Assembly: GCA_963590855.1 (NCBI GenBank)
Contig: CAVAQT010000015.1
Span: 3,115 to 67,114 of the forward strand
DNA length: 64,000 nucleotides
Reading direction: 5' to 3'
DNA from: Ruminococcus_C sp963590855
GTDB lineage: Bacteria; Bacillota; Clostridia; Oscillospirales; Ruminococcaceae
Of this stretch, positions 7,713 through 16,267 are shown one piece after another. The notes below the pieces were generated by a model. The model did not search any database. It was not told the DNA's origin and saw nothing but the letters and a program-made list of their open reading frames with translations. Numbering within the stretch: the first letter of the stretch is position 1; each line of letters opens with the position of its first letter. The position numbers were made by a program, and so were the translations under genes.

Positions 7713-9074
7713 TTATGCCGGAACTGCCGTTTCTGCCGGAAGCAGCCGGCGCTTTAGCTTGCGCATGTCTACAAAGTAAACTGAGATCAGCAGCACGTCA
7801 GCAAAGATCCACGCCACGGGACTTGCCATAATGGCAGCCATATAACCGAAGGTGGGGACAAAGCCGAAGCAGACCAGAGAACGGGCAGCCAGCTCGCTGA
7901 CACCTGCCATCATGGGCATCAGGCTGTAGCCCATGCCCTGGAGAGAGTTGCGCAGGATAAAGAGAACGCCGAGTACCGGATAGAATACGGCATTCAGGCG
8001 CATATACTGCACCGCCAGCCGGATGACTTCTGTCTCAGACGGGTCTAAGAACAGGTACGCGGTGTATTTTCCCAGAATCCAGAGAAAGGCGATGCAAAAC
8101 GCACAATAGCACATGGAAACATACATGCTGAGCCGGATGCCGTCCCGGATGCGGTAGAACTTTTTCGCACCCAGATTCTGACCGCAGAATGTCGCCATGG
8201 TGATGCCCAGGGATTCCAGAGGCCCCATTACGATAGCGCAGATCTTCTGCGCTGCGGTAACACTGGTAACTGCCAGAGAACCCAGACTGTTGACAGAGGT
8301 CTGTAAGATGATCGAACCGATGGCGGTAATGGAAAATTGCAGCGCCATGGGCAAACCGATGGAGAGCAGCCGGCCGCAGCGTTTCAGTTCCGGCTTGCAT
8401 TCGCCGTGCTGAAAGCGCATAATGGGGAACTTTTTGTATAGGTAGATCAGGCAGAGGATGCCGGAGATGCCCTGTGAAATAACAGTGGCATAGCCTGCGC
8501 CGGCAACGCCGGACTGCATCCCTACCAGGAAAACCAGATCCAGGATAATGTTCAGGATGGACGAGATCGCCAGAAACAGGATCGGCGATTTGCTGTCACC
8601 CACAGCGCGCAGGATCGCCGCAAGGCTGTTGTACAGCACGGAGGTGAGGATGCCGCCGAAGATGACGATAATATAATCGTAAGAGTATTGATAGATATCG
8701 TCCGGGGTCTTCATCCAGTGCAGGATCGTGCCTGTGCCGATCATGGTGAGGATGGTCAGCAGAATGCCGATAAGTGCCCCCAGATAATAGGAGTTGGAGA
8801 TGTTCTTCCGCATGTTGTGATAATCGCCTGCGCCGAAAGCCTGTGCCACAGGAATGGACAGCCCGGTGCAAATACCGGTGGCAAAGCCAACCACAAGAAA
8901 GCTGATAGCGCCGGTAGCGCCAACGCCAGCCAGTGCATTTGCCCCGAGATAGCGCCCCACGATCACCGTGTCCACCATGCTGTACAGCTGCTGCAAAATG
9001 TTGCCGAATACCATCGGCCCGCAAAAGCGCAGGATCAGTCCCAGCGGCTTTCCGGCAGTCATATCCTTTGTCAT
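7713..9074 (-). CDS. MATE family multidrug exporter
   Basis: The 453-residue protein shows twelve hydrophobic segments and the MATE hallmark order: PLGLILRFCGPMVFGNILQQ at the N-terminus, VDTVIVGRYLGANALAGVG in helix 2, and VAQAFGAGDYHNMRK after helix 3, with the matching repeats in the second half (FCGQNLGAKKFYRI). MATE proteins export cationic drugs or metabolites in exchange for Na+ or H+. The MepA/DinF-like branch is common in Firmicutes. It has AAAGGGG before the start. It is separated by 45 bases from the dockerin gene on the same strand, so read-through is possible. Confidence 0.88.
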   Translation of the reverse strand: MTKDMTAGKPLGLILRFCGPMVFGNILQQLYSMVDTVIVGRYLGANALAGVGATGAISFLVVGFATGICTGLSIPVAQAFGAGDYHNMRKNISNSYYLGALIGILLTILTMIGTGTILHWMKTPDDIYQYSYDYIIVIFGGILTSVLYNSLAAILRAVGDSKSPILFLAISSILNIILDLVFLVGMQSGVAGAGYATVISQGISGILCLIYLYKKFPIMRFQHGECKPELKRCGRLLSIGLPMALQFSITAIGSIILQTSVNSLGSLAVTSVTAAQKICAIVMGPLESLGITMATFCGQNLGAKKFYRIRDGIRLSMYVSMCYCAFCIAFLWILGKYTAYLFLDPSETEVIRLAVQYMRLNAVFYPVLGVLFILRNSLQGMGYSLMPMMAGVSELAARSLVCFGFVPTFGYMAAIMASPVAWIFADVLLISVYFVDMRKLKRRLLPAETAVPA

Positions 9075-9376
9075 AACAGAGATCCCCTTTCAAAAAAAGC
9101 ATGTTTCTCTATTATAGCAACATCATATGCTTTCGTCTAGTCGCATTTCCGCCAAAGATTTCTGACTGAAATCGTCGGAAACTTGTGGATTTTACAAGGA
9201 CTGCACCACTTTTTAACGCAATGCGTTTTTTATGTGATGCCTTTGCGCTGATTCGAGGAAATATCTGGAATACCGACAAAAAAAGCGGTTTTTCAGCCTT
9301 TCCATTTCCGGGAAAACATGCTATACTGATAGACAGAAAGAGATCAAAATTTCCCCAAAAGAACAGGAGTACAGCC

Positions 9377-9715
9377 ATGAAACTGAAAACAAGCAGAAAA
9401 ACCGACCGTTTACCGCACTGCACAGCGCCTGTGGTATACATGGAAGTATACGGCAGCAATCGGGTGATCTACCGCGTTACGGCAGGCAGCATCATTCAGA
9501 ATGGGATCTCCAAGCCGTTTTACGGCGTGATGCTGGAAGATCTGCGCAGCGGAGAATGCCAGAGTATTGCTGACTTTTCTCCCGATCTGGAGCAGACCAT
9601 CCGCTTTGCCAATGCGCTGATCCAGCGCGAGCTGAAACCGTCCGGTCTTTACGATGCCGCGTTCGGCTATTTGTCCCGTCAGGTCTTGTCCTCGTCCAAG
9701 ATCTTTTTGCGGTAG
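9377..9715 (+). CDS. Conserved small protein, possibly DUF6514 family
   Basis: This soluble protein of 112 residues has AGGAG eight bases before ATG 9377. It has the pattern of a short beta-rich domain (NRVIYRVTAGSI, KPFYGVMLEDL, ECQSIADFSPDLEQTIRFANALI) and ends with a DAAFGYLS segment. That reminds me of the DUF6514 family of small clostridial proteins, whose role is unknown. Its 3' end overlaps the convergent rarA gene by 37 bases. The preceding 300 bases hold no other gene, only a TATACT box near 9323. Confidence 0.5.
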   Translation: MKLKTSRKTDRLPHCTAPVVYMEVYGSNRVIYRVTAGSIIQNGISKPFYGVMLEDLRSGECQSIADFSPDLEQTIRFANALIQRELKPSGLYDAAFGYLSRQVLSSSKIFLR

Positions 9716-10953
9716 ACTGCCGCCGCCTGTTCCTGCCGGTTGTCACCGAAGTGGTAGTACACCTTATCCTTGAGGATATCCGGCAGGTACTGCTGGCGGA
9801 CGTAGTGGTTGGGATAGCTGTGGGGATAGCGGTAGTGCTGTCCCCGGACGCTTGCTTCTGCGCCGTCGAAATGCTTGTTCTGCAAATGCCGCGGAAAGTC
9901 CGGCGCGCCGTATTCCTCCACGTCTGCCATTGCCGCATTGATCGCTTCGTAGGCGCTGTTGGACTTTGGCGAGGTGGCGAGGAGTACGACTGCCTCTGCG
10001 ATAGGAATCCGGGCTTCAGGCAGTCCCAGCTGGAGTGCGCTGTCTACACAGGCTTTTGTGATGACGATCGCCTGAGGATATGCCAGTCCTACGTCCTCTG
10101 CGGCGATCACCAGAAGCCGCCGGCAGACGGACAGCAGATCATTTGCCGCAAGCAGTCTTGCCGTATAGTGCAGGGCTGCATTTTCGTCTGAACCGCGGAT
10201 GGATTTCTGCAAAGCGGACAGCAGGTCATAATGCTGGTCATTGTCCCGGTCATAGCGCATATTGCTGCGCTGGGTGAGTTCCTGTGCCAGTGCGTCAGAG
10301 ATGACGATGCCGTTTTCGGTGTGCTCGCCGGAGAGGACGATCAGCTCCACTGTGTTCATGGCCTTGCGGACATCACCGCCGCAGCCCCGGGCGATCCAGC
10401 CGCAGACACCGTCTGACAGGTGGATCTCTTCGCCCAGCTGCTCCGCCATACAGCGGAAGCCCCGTGCCACAGCGCGCTCCATCTCTTCCGGCGGAACGGG
10501 CTTGAACTCAAACACGGTGGAACGGCTGATGAGTGCATTGTACACGGCAAAGTAGGGATTCTCCGTGGTGGAGGCAATCAGGGTGATCTGCCCGTTTTCC
10601 ATGTATTCCAGAAGCAGCTGCTGCTGTTTCTTGTTGAAATACTGGATCTCGTCCAGGTACAGGAGAATGCCGTTCATGCCGGAGAATGTGCCGACCTCTG
10701 CCACAACGTCCCGGATGTCTGCGGTAGAGGCAGACGTGCCGTTCAGCTTATGGAGCGTCATGGAGGTGCTGTCGGCAATGATGCGCGCCACTGTGGTTTT
10801 TCCCACGCCGGACGGCCCGTAGAAGATCATGTTGGGGATCTTGCCGCTTTCGATGATGCGCCGCAGAGGTTTTCCCGGAGCGAGCAGCTGGCGCTGTCCC
10901 ACCACATCGTCCAGGGACGCCGGACGGATCTGGTCTGCAAGAGGTGTGTGCAT
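9679..10953 (-). CDS. rarA: Replication-associated recombination protein A (RarA/MgsA), AAA+ ATPase
   Basis: RarA is a clamp-loader-like AAA+ ATPase that acts at stalled replication forks. The 424-residue protein begins with the typical PLADQIRPASLDDVVGQ, then Walker A GPSGVGKTT at about residue 46, Walker B LLYLDEIQYF, sensor ASTTENPYF, and the C-terminal tetramerisation domain with SIRGSDENAALHY and AEDVGLAYPQA. Length fits the family. The start codon lies three bases after the glyA stop, and no separate ribosome site is obvious, so translational coupling is likely. Confidence 0.93.
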   Translation of the reverse strand: MHTPLADQIRPASLDDVVGQRQLLAPGKPLRRIIESGKIPNMIFYGPSGVGKTTVARIIADSTSMTLHKLNGTSASTADIRDVVAEVGTFSGMNGILLYLDEIQYFNKKQQQLLLEYMENGQITLIASTTENPYFAVYNALISRSTVFEFKPVPPEEMERAVARGFRCMAEQLGEEIHLSDGVCGWIARGCGGDVRKAMNTVELIVLSGEHTENGIVISDALAQELTQRSNMRYDRDNDQHYDLLSALQKSIRGSDENAALHYTARLLAANDLLSVCRRLLVIAAEDVGLAYPQAIVITKACVDSALQLGLPEARIPIAEAVVLLATSPKSNSAYEAINAAMADVEEYGAPDFPRHLQNKHFDGAEASVRGQHYRYPHSYPNHYVRQQYLPDILKDKVYYHFGDNRQEQAAAVYRKKILDEDKT

Positions 10954-10956
10954 GGA

Positions 10957-12213
10957 TTATTCGTACAGCGGATACTTCTCGCACAGTTCGCAGACGCTCT
11001 CGCGGACTTCTTCTGCCTTGTTCTCGAAGTCAGATGCGGTGAGGTACATTGCCTGTGCAATGATATCCATATCAGCCGGCTGGAGACCGCGGGTGGTGAC
11101 TGCCGGAGTGCCCACACGGATACCGCTGGTGACGAACGGCTTCTGCGGGTCGTTGGGGATGGCATTCTTGTTGACTGTGATGAATACTTCATCCAGGCGG
11201 CGCTCAAATTCCTTACCGGTGAGGTCGCCGAAGGGACGCAGGTCAACCAGCATCAGGTGGTTGTCTGTGCCGCCGGATACCAGACGGAAGCCGCGCTTGG
11301 TCAGACCGTCTGCCAGAGCAGATGCATTTGCTACAACAGTCTTGCCATAGGTCTGGAATTCCGGCTTCAGTGCTTCGCCGAAGCAAACTGCCTTTGCTGC
11401 GATCACATGCATCAGCGGGCCGCCCTGTGTGCCGGGGAATACAGCCTTGTTGATCTTCTTTGCCAGTTCCTCGTCGTTGGTGAGGATCAGACCGCCTCTT
11501 GGGCCGCGGAGGGTCTTATGGGTGGTGGTGGTAGTGATGTCCGCATAGGGTACCGGAGACGGGTGAACGCCTGCGGCAACCAGACCGGCGATGTGCGCCA
11601 TGTCTACCATGAGGTATGCGCCGACAGACTTTGCGATCTCGGACAGGCGCTTGAAGTCGATGATGCGGGGATATGCGCTTGCGCCGGCAACGATCAGCTT
11701 CGGCTTGACTTCCTTTGCCAGAGCCTCGGCACGGTCATAGTCGATGTACTCGTCATCGCCCAGCTCGTAGGGAACGAAGTTGAAGTACTTACCGGAGATG
11801 TTGACCGGAGAGCCGTGGGTCAGGTGACCGCCGTGTGCCAGGCTCATGCCCATTACCGTATCGCCCGGCTGGAGCAGTGCGAAGTATACGGCAGTGTTTG
11901 CCTGTGCGCCGGAGTGGGGCTGTACATTGGCATATTTTGCGCCGAACAGCTTGCAGGCACGTTCGATAGCGATCTCCTCTACTACGTCAACGTATTCGCA
12001 GCCGCCGTAGTAGCGCTTGTGGGGCAGACCCTCTGCATACTTGTTGGTGAGGGCAGAGCCCATGGCAGCCATAACTGCCGGAGAAACCAGGTTCTCGCTG
12101 GCGATCAGCTCCAGGTTGCGGCGCTGGCGGCCCAGCTCCTCATTCATTGCCTGTCCGACTTCCGGGTCGAACTGGGATACAAAACCAATGGTGTCCATCA
12201 TATTTGCATACAT
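10957..12213 (-). CDS. glyA: Serine hydroxymethyltransferase
   Basis: This cytoplasmic PLP enzyme converts serine plus tetrahydrofolate to glycine plus methylene-tetrahydrofolate. Motifs seen: LELIASENLVSPAV near the N-terminus, YYGGCEYVDVVE, the PLP-binding TTTTHKTLRGPRGG with the catalytic Lys, and GTPAVTTRG near the C-terminus. Its 418 residues are the normal length. The ATG at 12213 is chosen for AAGGAG nine bases upstream and homology to the usual N-terminus. It heads a two-gene unit with rarA. Confidence 0.96.
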   Translation of the reverse strand: MYANMMDTIGFVSQFDPEVGQAMNEELGRQRRNLELIASENLVSPAVMAAMGSALTNKYAEGLPHKRYYGGCEYVDVVEEIAIERACKLFGAKYANVQPHSGAQANTAVYFALLQPGDTVMGMSLAHGGHLTHGSPVNISGKYFNFVPYELGDDEYIDYDRAEALAKEVKPKLIVAGASAYPRIIDFKRLSEIAKSVGAYLMVDMAHIAGLVAAGVHPSPVPYADITTTTTHKTLRGPRGGLILTNDEELAKKINKAVFPGTQGGPLMHVIAAKAVCFGEALKPEFQTYGKTVVANASALADGLTKRGFRLVSGGTDNHLMLVDLRPFGDLTGKEFERRLDEVFITVNKNAIPNDPQKPFVTSGIRVGTPAVTTRGLQPADMDIIAQAMYLTASDFENKAEEVRESVCELCEKYPLYE

Positions 12214-12272
12214 GGTAAAAAACTCCTTTATGATAAATTGGGAATGCCGCTGCATTTCCCTATACTTTTTCA

Positions 12273-13013
12273 TTATACAATATTTTGGGGAGAATTACAA
12301 GCGTTTTGCGGAAAAAATGAAATTGGCAATGAAGCGGTTTCTTTGAAGGACAGGAAAATCTCCCTGGATCGAAGAAGTTCTTGTTTTGTCCCTGTGAAAA
12401 AATCACGCTCACAGCGAATTTCTTTTAACTGTGGAAAATGGAGTAAAACGGAAGCATCGTCATTTGTCATATCCGCAAACTCTAATATCTCAAACCAATC
12501 AAATCTTTCTAGTTTGGACAGGGAGAAATCCTCTTTGCGGTAGAAGCTTCCGTCGAAATATCCATAGTGAAACTGTTCTGAACCGGAAAAGGTCTCGTCT
12601 GTTGCAGGGTCAAAGTTGCAAATTTTTACATCGCCTAATCGGTCACAGGACTCAGAACCGAGGGTGATTTTTTTCCCGTATAAAAAGGAACCGGGATGAC
12701 TTTTGATGTATCGGGACACATCGTCCGCGATCACACACATTCTCTCTAATTCGCCTTCTTTTTCTTGGTCATGCGTTTCATCATAAATTTCAAAATACAT
12801 CTCAATTTCGCTGCGTTCCTTGTGATAAGACGGATATGTGCATTTTATGCGTTCGTTTTCGGCGCAGATAGTTTGATTTATCTCATATTCTATACAGTTG
12901 ATTTCATATTTGAAGGCAATCTTATCATAACAAGATACGACCAATGCCAATGTAAGAAATAAACGAACAGACAAAGCCAGTACAATAAAAAGACGTTTCG
13001 TTTTTTGATGCAT
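12273..13013 (-). CDS. Unknown membrane-anchored protein
   Basis: The start at 13013 has GAGGAGG directly upstream. The 246-residue product has one N-terminal hydrophobic segment (residues 7-27, LFIVLALSVRLFLTLALVV) and then a soluble, acidic domain without a motif I recognise. The segments HKERSEIEMYFEIYDE and FPQLKEIRCERDFFTG suggest a folded domain outside the membrane. Its codons are more A+T-rich than those of its neighbours glyA and tex, which may indicate recent gain. No operon partner. Confidence 0.45.
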   Translation of the reverse strand: MHQKTKRLFIVLALSVRLFLTLALVVSCYDKIAFKYEINCIEYEINQTICAENERIKCTYPSYHKERSEIEMYFEIYDETHDQEKEGELERMCVIADDVSRYIKSHPGSFLYGKKITLGSESCDRLGDVKICNFDPATDETFSGSEQFHYGYFDGSFYRKEDFSLSKLERFDWFEILEFADMTNDDASVLLHFPQLKEIRCERDFFTGTKQELLRSREIFLSFKETASLPISFFPQNACNSPQNIV

Positions 13014-13119
13014 ATGTTCCTCCTCTGGCAGCAGCATATGGACAACGATTGGATAAATGCTTGTGTATGTTTTCATTGTACAGGATTTCACCGGAAATTA
13101 CAAGAGTTTTGTGCAGCTC

Positions 13120-13308
13120 TTAGAAATCACCGCCGATGACCAGTTCTTCTGCTTCCTGTGTGGCTTTCCGCAGCTGTTCTGCCTGTGCAGAGAGCAGCAC
13201 AGCGGTGGTTTCGGGGCAGTTTTCCGCGGCGGCAGCCGATTCCAGTGCATCAATGGCATCACAAACGGCGCAGAACAACCGGAAATAGGGCTTTTTATAA
13301 TCTGTCAT
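13120..13308 (-). CDS. Small Ala/Glu-rich helical protein, divergent from the XRE pair
   Basis: The 62-residue product has AAGGAGG before its start. It is almost entirely helical (LFCAVCDAIDALESAAAAEN, LLSAQAEQLRKATQEAEELVI). Proteins of this look, often annotated only as hypothetical, are frequent in Firmicutes and their phages and carry the same AQQEAEELYI-type ending. Its promoter (TTGACT 13355-13360 and TATAAT 13332-13337, minus strand, 17-base spacer) contains one copy of the repeat thought to be the operator of the adjacent XRE regulators. Confidence 0.6.
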   Translation of the reverse strand: MTDYKKPYFRLFCAVCDAIDALESAAAAENCPETTAVLLSAQAEQLRKATQEAEELVIGGDF

Positions 13309-13331
13309 GGGGAATCCTCCTTTTTTATTTT

Positions 13332-13386
13332 ATTATATACCGATTTGGTTTATAAGTCAATATACCGTTTTGGTTTAGCATATAAT
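13332..13386. promoter_or_regulatory. Divergent promoters with two operator-like repeats
   Basis: Two 17-base direct repeats, TATACCGATTTGGTTTA (13336-13352) and TATACCGTTTTGGTTTA (13361-13377), differ at one base and start 25 bases apart. Each contains ACC-N5-GGT dyad symmetry. The first fills the -35/-10 spacer of the minus-strand gene. The second sits just before the plus-strand TATAAT at 13381-13386. They are plausible binding sites for the XRE proteins encoded next door. Confidence 0.6.
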
Positions 13387-13409
13387 GAGTAAAAAACGGA
13401 GGAAAAAAC

Positions 13410-13646
13410 TTGGTGTTACAGCGACTTCGTGATTTACGGGAAGATGCAGATCTATACCAAAAGGATATGGCAGATTATCTGCATTGCTCACAGGTGACTT
13501 ATTCCAGATATGAACTGGGAACACGGGAAATCCCTTTGGAATCATTAAATGCCCTCGCGGATTTTTATGGTGTCAGTGTAGATTATCTTATGGGAAGAAC
13601 CGATGAGAAAAGGCCGTATCCGCGGAAAAACGAAAAGGTGAAGTAA
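13410..13646 (+). CDS. XRE-family transcriptional regulator (first of tandem pair)
   Basis: The 78-residue protein is little more than a Cro/C1-type helix-turn-helix: LRDLREDADLYQKDMADYLHC, then SQVTYSRYELGTREIP, then LADFYGVSVDYLMGRTDEK. It should bind DNA as a dimer. The start is TTG at 13410, with GGAGG seven bases upstream. GTG two codons... one codon later is an alternative. It is followed after 18 bases by a paralogue whose last 90 bases are almost identical in DNA sequence, so the two arose by recent duplication or are kept alike by conversion. Confidence 0.75.
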   Translation: MVLQRLRDLREDADLYQKDMADYLHCSQVTYSRYELGTREIPLESLNALADFYGVSVDYLMGRTDEKRPYPRKNEKVK

Positions 13647-13664
13647 GCTAAAGTATCAGAAAGA

Positions 13665-13898
13665 ATGCGTATGCGAAACCGAATCAGAGATTTAAGAGAA
13701 GATGCAGATTTCACCCAAAAGCAGATCGCACAGTATTTAAAGATGTCACAGACCGGATATTCCAAATATGAAACCGGAGAGAACGATATACCAACGGCGG
13801 TCTGGGAACATCTCGCGGATTTTTATGGTGTCAGTGTAGATTATCTTATGGGAAGAACGGATGAAAAAAAGCCGTATCCGCGGAAAAGCGCGCGATAG
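13665..13898 (+). CDS. XRE-family transcriptional regulator (second of tandem pair)
   Basis: This 77-residue helix-turn-helix protein has the order RIRDLREDADFTQKQIAQYLK, SQTGYSKYETGENDIP, LADFYGVSVDYLMGRTDEKK. The 3' third matches the preceding gene nearly base for base (13569-13610 versus 13815-13856), whereas the recognition-helix region differs (SQTGYSKYE versus SQVTYSRYE). The two may therefore read slightly different sites or form heterodimers. It is cotranscribed with the first copy. Confidence 0.75.
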   Translation: MRMRNRIRDLREDADFTQKQIAQYLKMSQTGYSKYETGENDIPTAVWEHLADFYGVSVDYLMGRTDEKKPYPRKSAR

Positions 13899-13995
13899 GC
13901 TGTTTCAAAAGGACAGGGAAACCCTGCCTTGCAATTTCTCCGAAAATTTGTTATACTATTACTCATAGCTATCACAGAAACGGAGTGAATCGATT

Positions 13996-16155
13996 TTGAA
14001 TATCCCACAGAAACTGGCTGCCGAGTTCCAGCTGCGGCAGGAACAGATCGACAATACCATTGCCCTTTTGGATGACGGCAAGACCATTCCTTTTATTGCC
14101 CGTTACCGGAAGGAGCGCACCGGTTCATTGGACGACCAGGTGCTGCGCGCCATTGACAACCGGCTGCAATATCTGCGCAAGCTGGAACAGCGCAAGGGCG
14201 AGATCCTGTCCGCCATCGAGGCACAGGGCAAGCTGACCCCGGAGCTGACAGAGAAGATCCGGAAGGCGGAGACTCTGGTGGAGACGGAGGACTTGTACCT
14301 GCCCTATCGCCCCAAGCGAAAGACCCGTGCGTCCATGGCAATCGCACGCGGCTTAGAGCCGCTGGCGCGTATTCTGATGGCGCAGGATGCCGGAACAGAC
14401 CCGGTGCAGGAAGCCGCAGCCTTTGTACAGCCGGAGGGTGAAGTTCCGGACGCTGAAGCGGCGCTCCAGGGCGCAATGGACATCCTGGCAGAGGAGATGG
14501 CGAACGATGCCGACCTGCGCAAGCAGATGCGCCGTCTGGTGATGCTCACCGGCACGATACAGTCCCGCGCTGTGGACGATGCGGCAGAGACACCCTATCA
14601 GAATTACTATGACTATGCCGAGCCGGTAAAACGCATTGTGGGACACCGTATCCTCGCCATCGACCGGGGCGAACGGGAGGGCGCGCTGAAAGTGGCGGTC
14701 ACTCTGCCGGAGGGACACGGCGCGTCCATGCTGATCCAGAAGTTTGTGAAAAACCAGAGCCAATGCGGAAAACTGGTGCAGACTGCCGCGGAGGATGCCT
14801 TTCAGCGGCTGCTGTTTCCGGCGGTGGAGCGCGAGATCCGCAAGGCGCTGACCGAACAGGCGGCAACAGCTGCCATCGGTGTATTTGCGTCCAACCTGCG
14901 GCAGCTGCTCATGGCGGCGCCGCTGAAAAACCGCACTGTCCTGGGCGTAGACCCCGGTTACCGCACCGGCTGTAAGCTGGCTGTGGTGGACGAGACCGGA
15001 AAGGTGCTGGATACCGGCGTGGCACACATCACCCTGGGAAAGGGCGCATCCCTGGAAAAAGGCAAGGATACCATCCGGAAGATGCTGCGGCAGCACCATG
15101 TGACCGCCGTCGCTATCGGAAACGGCACAGCTTCCAGAGAATCGGAGGCGGTGGTGGCAGAACTGCTGAAAGAACTGCCCTATTCTGCGGCGTACATGGT
15201 GGTCTCTGAGGCAGGCGCGTCGGTGTATTCTGCGTCCAAGCTGGCGGCAGAAGAGTTCCCGGAGTATGACGTCTCCCTCCGGAGTGCCGTGTCCATTGCC
15301 CGGCGGTTGCAGGATCCGCTGGCGGAACTGGTGAAGATCGACCCCCAGGCCATCGGCGTGGGACAGTATCAGCACGATATGCCCAAGGCAGAGCTGTCTG
15401 CGGCGCTGGACGGCGTGGTGGAGGACTGCGTGAACCATGTGGGTGTGGACTTGAACACTGCTTCATTCTCCCTGCTGTCTCATATTGCCGGCATCAACCA
15501 GACCATTGCCAAGAATATTGTGGCATACCGGACGGAAAACGGCGCATTTACCGACCGGAAGCAGCTGAAAAAGGTGGCGAAGCTTGGCCCGAAGGCATTT
15601 GAACAGTGCGCCGGATTTCTCCGTGTGCCGGGCGCAAAGAATCCGCTGGACAACACCGCCGTGCATCCGGAGAGCTATGGCGCAGCAGAGCAGATCTTGC
15701 AGGAATGTGGCTTTCAGCTGGCGGACATCGCCGGGCAGGATCGCAGCGAGATCACAGCGATCGCCAAGCAGCACGGCATCTCTGCCATTGCGAAAAAGGC
15801 TGGCGTAGGTGAGCCGACAGTAAAGGATATCATCAAGGAGCTGGCAAAGCCGGGACGTGACCCGCGTGACGAGCTGCCGCCGCCGCTGCTCCGGAGCGGT
15901 GATATCATGGAACTGAAAGACCTGAAACCGGGCATGGAACTGGTGGGAACGGTGCGGAACGTCATCGACTTCGGCTGCTTCGTGGACATCGGTGTCCATG
16001 AGGACGGTCTGGTGCACATCTCCCAGATCTGCGACCGGTTCATCAAGCATCCGCTGGAAGCGGTCAAGGTGGGTGAAGTCGTGAAAGTCTGGGTGCTGGA
16101 TGTGGACTTGAAGCGCAAGCGCATCGCCCTGACCATGAAACCGCCGAAAAAATAA
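13996..16155 (+). CDS. tex: Tex-family RNA-binding transcription accessory protein
   Basis: Tex is a cytoplasmic nucleic-acid-binding protein linked to transcription and ribosome function. The 719 residues show the standard order: helical N-terminus with IPFIARYRKERTGSLDD, a YqgF/RNase-H-like domain with VLGVDPGYRTGCKLAVVD (about 314) and AIGNGTASRE, helix-hairpin-helix region SLLSHIAGINQTIAKNIVAYR, and a C-terminal S1 domain (LVGTVRNVIDFGCFVDIGVHEDGLVH). It starts with TTG at 13996, for which no ATG alternative exists. GGAG lies about ten bases upstream. A terminator follows at 16166. Confidence 0.94.
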   Translation: MNIPQKLAAEFQLRQEQIDNTIALLDDGKTIPFIARYRKERTGSLDDQVLRAIDNRLQYLRKLEQRKGEILSAIEAQGKLTPELTEKIRKAETLVETEDLYLPYRPKRKTRASMAIARGLEPLARILMAQDAGTDPVQEAAAFVQPEGEVPDAEAALQGAMDILAEEMANDADLRKQMRRLVMLTGTIQSRAVDDAAETPYQNYYDYAEPVKRIVGHRILAIDRGEREGALKVAVTLPEGHGASMLIQKFVKNQSQCGKLVQTAAEDAFQRLLFPAVEREIRKALTEQAATAAIGVFASNLRQLLMAAPLKNRTVLGVDPGYRTGCKLAVVDETGKVLDTGVAHITLGKGASLEKGKDTIRKMLRQHHVTAVAIGNGTASRESEAVVAELLKELPYSAAYMVVSEAGASVYSASKLAAEEFPEYDVSLRSAVSIARRLQDPLAELVKIDPQAIGVGQYQHDMPKAELSAALDGVVEDCVNHVGVDLNTASFSLLSHIAGINQTIAKNIVAYRTENGAFTDRKQLKKVAKLGPKAFEQCAGFLRVPGAKNPLDNTAVHPESYGAAEQILQECGFQLADIAGQDRSEITAIAKQHGISAIAKKAGVGEPTVKDIIKELAKPGRDPRDELPPPLLRSGDIMELKDLKPGMELVGTVRNVIDFGCFVDIGVHEDGLVHISQICDRFIKHPLEAVKVGEVVKVWVLDVDLKRKRIALTMKPPKK

Positions 16156-16165
16156 TTGTCTTTAC

Positions 16166-16205
16166 TCCCGGCTGGCAGCCTTCGGGTTGTCCGCCGGGAT
16201 TTTTG
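16166..16205 (+). terminator. Intrinsic terminator of tex
   Basis: TCCCGGC (16166-16172) pairs with GCCGGGA (16193-16199), followed by TTTTTG. Confidence 0.7.
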
Positions 16206-16218
16206 TATCCACACAAAA

Positions 16219-16246
16219 ACACCCTGCCGGAGAAAAAGCAGGGTGT
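16219..16246 (-). terminator. Intrinsic terminator of the sigma/anti-sigma operon
   Basis: ACACCCTGC and GCAGGGTGT form a 9-bp stem 22 bases past the anti-sigma stop codon. On the minus strand it is followed by TTTTTG. Confidence 0.75.
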
Positions 16247-16267
16247 CGGGAAGAGTATATGGAGTTG

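Noticed and set aside
10420..12543. Very long plus-strand open frame (about 700 codons) opposite rarA and glyA
   Set aside because: It is the mirror of two confidently identified genes; it has no ribosome site and its product is Cys/His/Arg-rich nonsense. High G+C at third codon positions keeps the opposite strand open.
14353..15438. Long minus-strand frame inside tex
   Set aside because: Antisense shadow of tex; composition is typical of a complementary-strand artefact.
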